From NCBI GenBank assembly GCA_035540755.1, contig DATLGD010000229.1, positions 1-13,896 of the forward strand: a stretch of 13,896 nt of DNA, in the 5' to 3' direction. The notes under the pieces are model-generated. The model did no database searches, was not told the origin of the DNA, and was given only the letters and a program-made list of their open reading frames with translations. The translations under genes and the position numbers were made by a program. Origin of the DNA: DATLGD01 sp035540755 (GTDB taxonomy: Bacteria > Actinomycetota > Actinomycetes > Mycobacteriales > SCTD01). This document shows, one piece after another, positions 7,073 to 13,144 of this stretch (position 1 is its first letter; each line of letters begins with the position of its first letter).

Positions 7073-8557
7073 ATGAGCGTGCTGGCGATCGACGTGGGGA
7101 CGACGGGCGTCACCGCCCTCGTCGTCGGGGAGGACGCGCGTGTCCTGGCGCGCGGCTACGAGGAGTTCGCCCAGCACTTCCCGCGTCCGGGCTGGGTGGA
7201 GCACGGCCCGGAGGACATCTGGCAGGCCGTCCTCTCCTCGTGCGGACAGGCCCTGCGGGCCCTGGACGGGGAGCACGCGCCGACCGCCGTCGGCGTCACC
7301 GTGCAGCGCGAGACCGCGGTGCTGTGGGACCGGCGCACGCTGGCGGCCCCGCGCCGCGCCGTCGTCTGGCAGGACCGGCGGACCACCGCCATCTGCGACC
7401 GGCTCCGGGACGCCGGGCACGAGCCGCGGGTCGCCGAGCTGACCGGCCTGCGCCTCGACCCGTACTTCACGGCCACCAAGCTCACCTGGCTGGCCGAGAA
7501 CGACGAGCAGGCCTGGACCGGGGTGCTGTCGGGCGACGTCGTCGTCGGCACCGTGGACAGCTACGTCGTCGCGCGGCTGACCGGCGGCGCCCGCCACGTC
7601 ACCGACGCCGGCAACGCCAGCCGCACGCTGCTGTACGACCTGCGCGCCGGCGGCTGGAGCGAGGAGCTCTGCGAGCTGTTCGGGGTGCCCGTCTCGGCCC
7701 TGCCGGAGGTCGTGCCGAGCTACGGCGAGGTCGGCCGGACCGACCCGGGCGCGTTCCTCGGCCTCGACCTCCCGGTGGCCGGCATCGCCGGCGACCAGCA
7801 GTCGGCGCTGTTCGGCCAGACGTGCTTCGAGGCCGGCCGCAGCAAGTGCACCTACGGCACCGGCTCGTTCGTCCTGGTCAACACCGGCAGCGAGCCGGTG
7901 CTGTCGGAGCGGCTGCTCACCACGGTCGCCTGGATGCACCCCGACGGCCGGGTCGACTTCGCCCTGGAGGGCGCCGTCTTCGTCACCGGCGCGGCGGTGC
8001 AGTGGCTGCGCGACGGACTGCAGGTGCTCGGCTCGGCCGCGGAGTCCGAGGCGCTCGCGCGTGGCGTGCCCGACAGCGGCGGCGTCGTGTTCGTCCCGGC
8101 ACTGACCGGGCTCGGGGCGCCGCACTGGGACCCGGAGGCGCGCGGCGCGGTCTTCGGCATCACCCGCGGTACGACCCGTGCGCACCTGGCCCGCGCCACT
8201 CTCGACGCGATCGCCTTGCAGGTGCGCGACGTCGTCGACGCCGTGGTCGAGGAGGCGGGGCTGCCCGTCGACGCGCTGCAGGTCGACGGCGGCGCCTCGG
8301 CCAACAGCCTGCTCTGCCAGCTGCAGGCCGACCAGCTCGGCGTGCCCGTGCAGCGGCCCGAGGTGCTCGAGACCACGGCGCTGGGCGCCGCGTTCCTCGC
8401 CGGGCTCGGCACCGGGGTCTGGGCCTCGCATGCCGAGCTGGCCGACACCTGGCGGCTGGACCGGCGCTTCGAGCCCACCGACGGCGTCCGCGACGACGGC
8501 GGCCACACCCGCTGGCTCGACGCCGTGCAGCGCACTCGCGGCTGGTCCCCCGCCTGA
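7073..8557 (+). CDS. glpK: glycerol kinase-like FGGY carbohydrate kinase
   Basis: 494 residues, the usual GlpK length. Would phosphorylate glycerol to sn-glycerol 3-phosphate with ATP in the cytoplasm. The glycerol-binding residues of E. coli GlpK are all present at a constant offset of -4: Arg79/Glu80 (QRETAVLW), Trp99 (VVWQDRRT), Tyr131 (DPYFTATKLTWL) and Asp241/Gln242 (GDQQSALFGQ). Other GlpK signatures are YGTGSFVLVNTG, LEGAVFVTGAAVQWLRDG and PALTGLGAPHWDPEARG. The odd part is the N-terminal phosphate loop: DVGTTGVTA (7-15) replaces DQGTTSSRA, so the usual Gln11 and the phosphate-contacting Arg17 are Val8 and Thr14, as in other FGGY kinases. Activity on another polyol is therefore possible. 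It lies 40 nt after the peptidase gene, may read through from that operon, but has its own candidate promoter. Confidence 0.88.
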   Translation: MSVLAIDVGTTGVTALVVGEDARVLARGYEEFAQHFPRPGWVEHGPEDIWQAVLSSCGQALRALDGEHAPTAVGVTVQRETAVLWDRRTLAAPRRAVVWQDRRTTAICDRLRDAGHEPRVAELTGLRLDPYFTATKLTWLAENDEQAWTGVLSGDVVVGTVDSYVVARLTGGARHVTDAGNASRTLLYDLRAGGWSEELCELFGVPVSALPEVVPSYGEVGRTDPGAFLGLDLPVAGIAGDQQSALFGQTCFEAGRSKCTYGTGSFVLVNTGSEPVLSERLLTTVAWMHPDGRVDFALEGAVFVTGAAVQWLRDGLQVLGSAAESEALARGVPDSGGVVFVPALTGLGAPHWDPEARGAVFGITRGTTRAHLARATLDAIALQVRDVVDAVVEEAGLPVDALQVDGGASANSLLCQLQADQLGVPVQRPEVLETTALGAAFLAGLGTGVWASHAELADTWRLDRRFEPTDGVRDDGGHTRWLDAVQRTRGWSPA

Positions 8558-8561
8558 CCGT

Positions 8562-8607
8562 TGCGTCAGAAGTTCCGAGCCTGCGGATGCTCCGGGCTTC
8601 TGACGTA
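8562..8607. terminator. bidirectional hairpin between convergent genes
   Basis: Arms at 8564-8580 (CGTCAGAAGTTCCGAGC) and 8589-8605 (GCTCCGGGCTTCTGACG) enclose an 8-nt loop CTGCGGAT. The outer 9 bp pair perfectly; the inner part has two G-T wobbles and one C-C mismatch, and one wobble plus one T-A pair extend the base outward. It starts 4 nt after the glpK stop and ends 17 nt before the stop of the minus-strand protease gene, so it can serve both. There is no T-tract, as is usual in high-GC actinobacteria. Confidence 0.75.
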
Positions 8608-8623
8608 CGAGGCGGGATGGGGC

Positions 8624-9469
8624 TCAGTCGGTCCCGACGAGCAGCGACCAGTCGGTGAAGCACTCGCCGGAGCCCAGCGCCGCGAGGCCGCGCAGGTCGC
8701 CCTCGGCGAACGCGGCCTGGTCGCGGTTGTGCGGGTGCATCAGCGCGTCGGGGTCCGGGACGTGGTCGAGCCCGACGACGTGCGCCAACTCGTGCAGCAC
8801 GACGGCCCGCACCCGGGACAGGCCGTTCTTCTCCTCGAGGGTCTCGGTGAGCTGCTCGCCGTCGAGCACGACCATGCCGGTGACGTAGCGACGGCTGTCC
8901 GGGCGCCCGACGTCCATCCACTGCGAGCCGGCGACGCCGGCGACCAGACCGGTCAGCGGCGGCCAGGCGCGCTCGTCGGACCAGGCGACGAGCACCGGGA
9001 CGGCGCCGGGGCCGTAGCGGTCGTGCTGCACGGTCGGACGCTCGACAGCGGGCTCCTCGTCGGTGTCGGCGACCCGCTCGAAGACCAGTCCGGTCACCCG
9101 GGCGAGCTCGGCGACCGCGTCGTCCACCAGCGCCTCGCCGCCCGGCACCGCACCGCCCGGACGCACCGCGTAGCGCACCGGCCGGCAGGGGTCGAAGGCC
9201 ACCGGCCGCTCGGCGTCGTAGGGCTGGGTGGTCGTGAAGCGGTAGCCGCCGGTCCCCGGGACGGGCGGGGGCGCCGGCGCCAGCCGCTCGGGCGGTGACA
9301 GAGGCTGGACGACAGCGCGGGTGCCGCCCTGGGCCGACGCGTCCGGCGGACCCGCGAGGTCGCCGCCCTGCGACCAGGAGTCGGCGACCTGCACGCCGGC
9401 CACGAGCACGACGACGGCGACGACGCGCCGGAGCAGCCGAGCGACGCTGCCCGGGCCCGACCTCGTCAC
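8624..9469 (-). CDS. matrixin-like zinc metalloprotease, secreted or membrane-anchored
   Basis: 281 residues. The zinc-binding signature HELAHVVGLDH is complete (His226, Glu227, His230, His236), followed by a candidate Met-turn at DALMHP (Met244), as in metzincins of the matrixin (M10) type. An N-terminal Arg-rich stretch and a single hydrophobic segment (about residues 16-29) look like a signal anchor or uncleaved signal peptide. A Pro-rich linker of about residues 35-72 leads to the catalytic domain. Cys95 and Cys270 are the only cysteines and could pair outside the cell. The domain is short, without a recognisable cysteine-switch propeptide or hemopexin repeats. Substrate unknown. The start is GTG 9469, with a candidate -10 8 nt upstream. 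The gene lies downstream of the response regulator on the same strand, separated by 74 nt and a hairpin. Confidence 0.85.
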   Translation of the reverse strand: MTRSGPGSVARLLRRVVAVVVLVAGVQVADSWSQGGDLAGPPDASAQGGTRAVVQPLSPPERLAPAPPPVPGTGGYRFTTTQPYDAERPVAFDPCRPVRYAVRPGGAVPGGEALVDDAVAELARVTGLVFERVADTDEEPAVERPTVQHDRYGPGAVPVLVAWSDERAWPPLTGLVAGVAGSQWMDVGRPDSRRYVTGMVVLDGEQLTETLEEKNGLSRVRAVVLHELAHVVGLDHVPDPDALMHPHNRDQAAFAEGDLRGLAALGSGECFTDWSLLVGTD

Positions 9470-9477
9470 GGCTCCCG

Positions 9478-9483
9478 ACGGTA
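9478..9483 (-). promoter_or_regulatory. candidate -10 of a leaderless promoter for the matrixin gene
   Basis: TACCGT on the minus strand ends 8 nt before the GTG at 9469, the same geometry as at glpK. The 8-nt gap contains GGGAG, but too close to the start codon (2 nt) for a normal ribosome site, so transcription beginning at or next to the GTG is more likely. Confidence 0.45.
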
Positions 9484-9492
9484 GCCGCTTCC

Positions 9493-9518
9493 CTGGCGGC
9501 CCGCAGGGAGGCCGCCGG
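9493..9518 (-). terminator. hairpin after the response regulator gene
   Basis: GGCGGCC (9495-9501) and GGCCGCC (9510-9516) form a perfect 7-bp GC stem around an 8-nt loop, extended by a wobble and a G-C pair. It lies about 26 nt beyond the response regulator stop on the minus strand and just upstream of the protease promoter, so it probably separates the two transcripts. No T-run follows. Confidence 0.5.
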
Positions 9519-9543
9519 AGAGCCGACCCGCTCCTAGGGAGCG

Positions 9544-10197
9544 TCAGTCGGCCAGCCCCTTCTCGAGGGCGTAGCGCACCAGCTGGGCGCGGTTGTGCAG
9601 CTGCAGCTTGCTGAGGGTGTTCTGCACGTGGTTCTCGACCGTGCGGTGGCTGACCACGAGCCGCTCGGCCACCTGCCTGGCGGTCAGCCCCTTCGCCACC
9701 AGGCGCAGGACCTCCGTCTCGCGGTCGGTGAGCCGTGGCGTGCCGTCGTCGACCGGCCCGGCGGCCATGCGCCGGTACTCCCCCAGCACCAGCCCGGCGA
9801 GCCCGGGGGTGAAGACGGCGTCGCCGGCGGCGGTGCGGCGGACGGCGTCGACGAGCTCGGCGGCGCTCGCGGACTTCACCAGGTAGCCGGTGGCGCCGGC
9901 CTTGACCGCCTCGAGCACGTCGGCCTGCTCGCCGCTGGCGGACAGCACGAGCACCCGCACGCCGGTCGGCGCGACGGCGCGGGTGACCTCCACCCCGGAC
10001 AGGCCCGGCATCTGCAGGTCGCAGACGAGCACCTGCGGCCTCGTCGCGGCGCAGACGCGCACCGCCTTGTCGCCGTCGCCGGCCGCGCCGACGACGGACA
10101 GGCCGGCCGCGGCGAGGTCGCGCTCGACGGCGTCGCGCCAGATCGGGTGGTCGTCGGCGACGACGACCGTGAGCGGGCCGTCCTCAGCGGGGCACAC
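9544..10197 (-). CDS. macR: NarL/LuxR-family response regulator (MacR-type)
   Basis: 217 residues. Receiver domain about 8-125 with acidic pair Asp15/Asp16, phospho-acceptor Asp60 (VLVCDLQMPG), a Ser at 86-88 in LSAS and Lys108 (YLVKS). A linker follows, then a LuxR-type helix-turn-helix at about 155-215 (LTDRETEVLRLVAKGLT, then RTVENHVQNTLSKL). It should bind DNA when phosphorylated by the adjacent kinase. The start is GTG 10197, the only in-frame start near the receiver domain; it overlaps the kinase gene by 14 nt. GGAGG at 10207-10211 lies 9 nt upstream, inside the kinase coding region. Last gene of its operon. The MacR name rests on the partner kinase type and neighbourhood, not on sequence comparison. 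Confidence 0.9.
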   Translation of the reverse strand: MCPAEDGPLTVVVADDHPIWRDAVERDLAAAGLSVVGAAGDGDKAVRVCAATRPQVLVCDLQMPGLSGVEVTRAVAPTGVRVLVLSASGEQADVLEAVKAGATGYLVKSASAAELVDAVRRTAAGDAVFTPGLAGLVLGEYRRMAAGPVDDGTPRLTDRETEVLRLVAKGLTARQVAERLVVSHRTVENHVQNTLSKLQLHNRAQLVRYALEKGLAD

Positions 10198-11260
10198 GCA
10201 GCTCGACCTCCGTCCCTCGTCCCGGTGCGCTGTCGACGACGACCGTCCCACCCAGGTCGGCCAGCCGTCCCTTGATCGACCGCGAAACGCCGAGCCGGCC
10301 CTCCGCCTCGGCCTGCTCGAGCCGACCGGGCGGGATGCCGGGGCCGTCGTCGCGCACCGAGACGGTGACCGCGTCCGGCTCGTCCTCGACGAGCAGCCAC
10401 GCCCGCCCGCCGCCGTGCCGGCGCGCGTTGGCGACCGCCTCCCCCACCGCGGCGGCCAGCTCGCCGGCGGTCGCCGCCGGCAGCAGCACCGGTGACGCCG
10501 GTGCGGCCACCTCGACGTCGGCTCCGGACGGCAGCAGCGCCCGCAGGTCGGCCTCACCGCTGGGGACACCGGCCACGGGGCCGGCGACGAGCCGGCGCAG
10601 CGAGCGCTCCTGCTCGGCGCCGAGCCGCGCCAGCTCGGGATCGGACGACCGCCGGGCCACCAGGGCGAGGGCCTGCAGGACGCCGTCGTGCACCTGCCGG
10701 CTCAGCCGTTCCCGCTCGGCGGCCGCCGCCTGCAGCTCGACGGCGCGGGCATAGGCGGTCTCCGCCCGGCGGGCCAGCGTGACGACGTAGCCCACGACCG
10801 AGCCGACGAGCAGCAGCAGGACGACGCTGTTGACCGTCGCCTGCGACGGGGTGCCGCCGCGCTCGGCCAGGGCGCCGGCGCCGACAGCGGCCCCGGCGGC
10901 CAGTCCCGCCGGCCAGCCGCCGTGCACCGCCCAGGCGATCACCGGGGTGGCGGCCCAGCTGACGGTCAGGGTCGGATCGCCGGCCTGGACGAGACCGGGC
11001 TCGAGCACCAGCACGGACGACAGCAGCGCGGTGAGCGTCAGCGCGAGGTCGGCGAGCAGCAGCGGCCGGCCGCGGCGGCGCGGGTCGCTGTAGAGCCAGG
11101 TCGCCGTCGCCGTCCAGGCGGCCATTCCGGCGAGCACCGCCCAGCCGAGCACGGGCCGGCGGTAGGTGTCGGTGTAGACGGCCATGGAGCCGGCCGCGTA
11201 CAGCAGCGCGGCGACGCGGTAGACCGCGATCGCCCGCCAGAGCGCGGTGTCGAGCCGCAC
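10184..11260 (-). CDS. macS: MacS-type sensor histidine kinase
   Basis: 358 residues. The N-terminal half (about 8-163) is a membrane sensor of roughly five or six hydrophobic segments with no large extracellular domain. A short helix leads to the HisKA_3-type phospho-acceptor: RLSRQVHDGVLQAL, His191. The ATPase domain follows with an N-box around GEAVANARRHGG (Asn278), the G1 box RDDGPGIPPGRL (303-314) and a G2-like GRLGVSRSIKGRL (321-333). The layout matches the MacS family of actinobacterial kinases. GTG 11260 is used; it has no clear ribosome site, but a later start would delete the conserved first membrane segment. It begins 15 nt after the acyltransferase stop, so translation is probably coupled, and its 3' end overlaps the regulator gene. 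Signal sensed unknown. Confidence 0.9.
   Translation of the reverse strand: MRLDTALWRAIAVYRVAALLYAAGSMAVYTDTYRRPVLGWAVLAGMAAWTATATWLYSDPRRRGRPLLLADLALTLTALLSSVLVLEPGLVQAGDPTLTVSWAATPVIAWAVHGGWPAGLAAGAAVGAGALAERGGTPSQATVNSVVLLLLVGSVVGYVVTLARRAETAYARAVELQAAAAERERLSRQVHDGVLQALALVARRSSDPELARLGAEQERSLRRLVAGPVAGVPSGEADLRALLPSGADVEVAAPASPVLLPAATAGELAAAVGEAVANARRHGGGRAWLLVEDEPDAVTVSVRDDGPGIPPGRLEQAEAEGRLGVSRSIKGRLADLGGTVVVDSAPGRGTEVELRVPR
10207..10211 (-). promoter_or_regulatory. ribosome binding site for macR inside macS
   Basis: GGAGG on the minus strand, 9 nt before GTG 10197. It supports a 14-nt gene overlap rather than a start further inside the receiver domain, where no GTG, ATG or TTG is available before the first beta strand. 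Confidence 0.7.
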
Positions 11261-11275
11261 GGCCGGCGCGTCGGG

Positions 11276-12019
11276 CTAGCTGGCGCGGCGGTGCGTGGAC
11301 ACGGGCGCGTCGCTGACCATCGCCTCGCGGGCGGCTCGGGACGCCTCCTCGATGTCGGCCTTCGCCTTCGTGGCGTACTGGTCGACGTACTCCTGGCCGG
11401 ACAGCAGCATGAGCTCGTACATGATCTCGTCGGTGATGGAGCGCAGCACGAAGCGGTCGCCCTCCATGCCGGCGTAGCGGCTGAAGTCGAGCGGCTTGCC
11501 GACCCGGACCTCGACCTTGCCGATCTTGGGCATCGTGCGCCCGGCCGGCTGCAGCTCGAACATGCCGACCAGCCCGATCGGGACGACGGGGACGCCGGCC
11601 TCCAGCGCCATCCGGGCGACGCCGGTCTTGCCGCGGTACAGGCGCCCGTCGGGCGAACGGGTCCCCTCCGGGTAGAGGCTGAGCAGGTTGCCGCTGGTGA
11701 GCACCTTCAGGCCGGTGCGCAGCGCCGCCTCGCTGGCCGCACCGCCGGACCGGTCGATCGGGATCTGGCCGGCGCTGCGGAAGAACATCGCCTGCAGCCG
11801 GCCCTTGACGCCTCGACCGGTGAAGTAGTCGCTCTTGGCGAGGAACGTCACCCGCCGCGGCACCACCAGCGGGATGATGAAGTTGTCCAGGAACGAGGTG
11901 TGGTTGCCGGCCAGGATGGCGGCGCCCTCGAGCGGGATGTTCTCGGGGGAGACCACCGTGGGGCGGAACATCAGCCGCAGGATCGGCGCGAGCACGGCCT
12001 TGATGAACCAGTAGCCCAC
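11276..12019 (-). CDS. plsC: 1-acyl-sn-glycerol-3-phosphate acyltransferase (PlsC family)
   Basis: 247 residues in the preferred model. Transfers an acyl chain to lysophosphatidic acid (or a related acceptor) at the membrane. Motif I NHTSFLD (His40, Asp45) is the catalytic HX4D; motif II is FFRSAGQIPIDR (80-91); motif III is YPEGTRSPDG (Glu118, Gly119); motif IV is near VPVVPIGLVG. Numbering is from GTG 12019. I chose this start over GTG 12052 for two reasons. AGGAGG at 12026-12031 is 6 nt upstream of it, and the earlier GTG lies within the promoter -10 element. The protein then begins VGYWFIKAVLAP, typical of actinobacterial homologues. First gene of the operon with macS and macR. Substrate specificity within the family cannot be read from the sequence. 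Confidence 0.9.
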   Translation of the reverse strand: MGYWFIKAVLAPILRLMFRPTVVSPENIPLEGAAILAGNHTSFLDNFIIPLVVPRRVTFLAKSDYFTGRGVKGRLQAMFFRSAGQIPIDRSGGAASEAALRTGLKVLTSGNLLSLYPEGTRSPDGRLYRGKTGVARMALEAGVPVVPIGLVGMFELQPAGRTMPKIGKVEVRVGKPLDFSRYAGMEGDRFVLRSITDEIMYELMLLSGQEYVDQYATKAKADIEEASRAAREAMVSDAPVSTHRRAS

Positions 12020-12025
12020 TGCCGT

Positions 12026-12031
12026 CCTCCT
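12026..12031 (-). promoter_or_regulatory. ribosome binding site deciding the plsC start
   Basis: AGGAGG on the minus strand, 6 nt before GTG 12019. It is ideally spaced for this start and lies downstream of the alternative GTG 12052, which has no such site. Confidence 0.8.
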
Positions 12032-12048
12032 CTCGCGCCGAGCCTCGA

Positions 12049-12078
12049 ACACTAGATCCGACGGCCCGGCCGGGGCAA
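12049..12078 (-). promoter_or_regulatory. promoter of the plsC-macS-macR operon
   Basis: On the minus strand, TTGCCC (12073-12078) and TAGTGT (12049-12054) are separated by 18 nt, a good match to a housekeeping sigma -35/-10 pair. Transcription would start near 12042, giving a leader of about 20 nt with the AGGAGG site inside it. Confidence 0.6.
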
Positions 12079-12341
12079 CGGCCCGGACCTGTGCAAGATC
12101 CCACTACGTCTGGCGGGCCGGCACGCAGGACCGGGTGCTCCGCGGTCTACCCCCCCGGGCGGCCGGTCTACACGGGCGGCGCCCGTTCGGCCCAGTCCGC
12201 GTCCCGGTGCGACGCGGGGTGCTGCGGCACCGGCGACCGGCTGCCCGGCGAGCCTCCGGCATGCGACGATTGCTGAGCCCGGGGCGAGGTGCTCTGCGCC
12301 CGTCCCGCCCCCGCTCTGCACCCTGCGAGGAGACCGCTTCC
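12079..12341. other. spacer between divergent genes
   Basis: This is the rest of the 322-bp divergent gap 12020-12341. I see no credible gene in it: short open frames here have no supporting features. It contains the direct repeat at 12144-12179 and the GAGGAG ribosome site (12327-12332) for the hydrolase. A clear promoter for the plus-strand hydrolase was not found. Confidence 0.5.
12144..12179. repeat. 21-bp-spaced direct repeat
   Basis: GGTCTAC occurs at 12144-12150 and 12165-12171, exactly 21 bp apart (two helical turns). Each copy is followed a few bases later by GGGCGG (12157-12162 and 12174-12179). It could be a pair of protein-binding sites on one DNA face between the divergent genes. 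Confidence 0.4.
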
Positions 12342-13130
12342 GTGGCCCAGCCCGCCAGCGCCCCGGTCCTGCCCGGCGCCGAGCCGATCGACCTGCCCGG
12401 AGGACCGGTCGGCGTGCTGATGAGCCACGGCTTCACCGGCACCCCGCAGAGCATGCGGCCCTGGGGCGAGCACCTGGCCGACGCCGGCTTGACCGTGGCC
12501 TGCCCGCTGCTGCCCGGCCACGGCACCCGCTGGCAGGACATGAACGCCACCGGCTGGGACGACTGGTACGGGGCGCTCGTCCACGCCTTCGACGACCTGC
12601 GCCGTCGCTGCTCGACGGTGTTCGTCATGGGCCTGTCCATGGGCGGCACCCTCGTGCTGCGCCTGGCCGAGGAGCGGGCGTCCGAGGTGGCCGGCGTCGT
12701 CGTGGTGAACGCGAGCCTGGCCACCGAGCGCAAGGACGCCAGGGCGCTGCCCCTCGTGAGCAAGGTGCTCGGCTCGTTCCCCGGCATCGCCAGCGACATC
12801 AAGAAGCCCGGCGGCAAGGAGCTGGCCTACGACCGGCTGCCGCTCAAGGCGGCGTACTCGCTGCAGAGGTCCTGGCCCGTCGTCTGCGGGGACCTGCACC
12901 GCATCACCGCCCCGGTGCTGGTCTTCCGCAGCGCCGTCGACCACGTCGTCGAGCCGGTCAGCGGTCGCAAGCTCATGGCGGGCCTGTCCGGCCGCGCGGC
13001 CGGCGTGGTCGAGGAGCGGGTGCTCGAGAACAGCTACCACGTGGCCACCCTCGACAACGACGCCCCGACGATCTTCGAGGGCTCGCTGGACTTCGTCCGC
13101 CGGCACGCCCCGGCCGACCGGTCCGGCTGA
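12342..13130 (+). CDS. alpha/beta hydrolase, carboxylesterase/monoacylglycerol lipase-like
   Basis: 262 residues from GTG 12342, with GAGGAG (12327-12332) 9 nt upstream. It has the alpha/beta hydrolase layout: oxyanion loop SHGFTGTPQSM (28-38), nucleophile elbow GLSMGG (Ser99), acid Asp200 in FRSAVDHVV and catalytic His233 in SYHVATLD. The HGFTG/GLSMGG pattern and the length resemble bacterial carboxylesterases of the Est30 type and monoacylglycerol lipases. No signal peptide, so cytoplasmic. Divergent from plsC and 14 nt ahead of the next gene, with which it is probably cotranscribed. Substrate (short acyl ester or lysolipid) cannot be told from the sequence. Confidence 0.88.
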   Translation: MAQPASAPVLPGAEPIDLPGGPVGVLMSHGFTGTPQSMRPWGEHLADAGLTVACPLLPGHGTRWQDMNATGWDDWYGALVHAFDDLRRRCSTVFVMGLSMGGTLVLRLAEERASEVAGVVVVNASLATERKDARALPLVSKVLGSFPGIASDIKKPGGKELAYDRLPLKAAYSLQRSWPVVCGDLHRITAPVLVFRSAVDHVVEPVSGRKLMAGLSGRAAGVVEERVLENSYHVATLDNDAPTIFEGSLDFVRRHAPADRSG

Positions 13131-13144
13131 GCCGGGGTCCTGCG

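Noticed and set aside
7058..8506. 482-codon minus-strand open frame opposite glpK
   Set aside because: Shadow frame; glpK motifs occupy the other strand throughout.
9532..9542. CTCCTAGGGAG as a palindromic operator
   Set aside because: The arms do not pair exactly, and it is too short to stand out in this composition.
12091..12276. 61-codon Cys-containing open frame in the plsC/hydrolase spacer
   Set aside because: No ribosome site, no recognisable features, and the codon pattern does not look coding.
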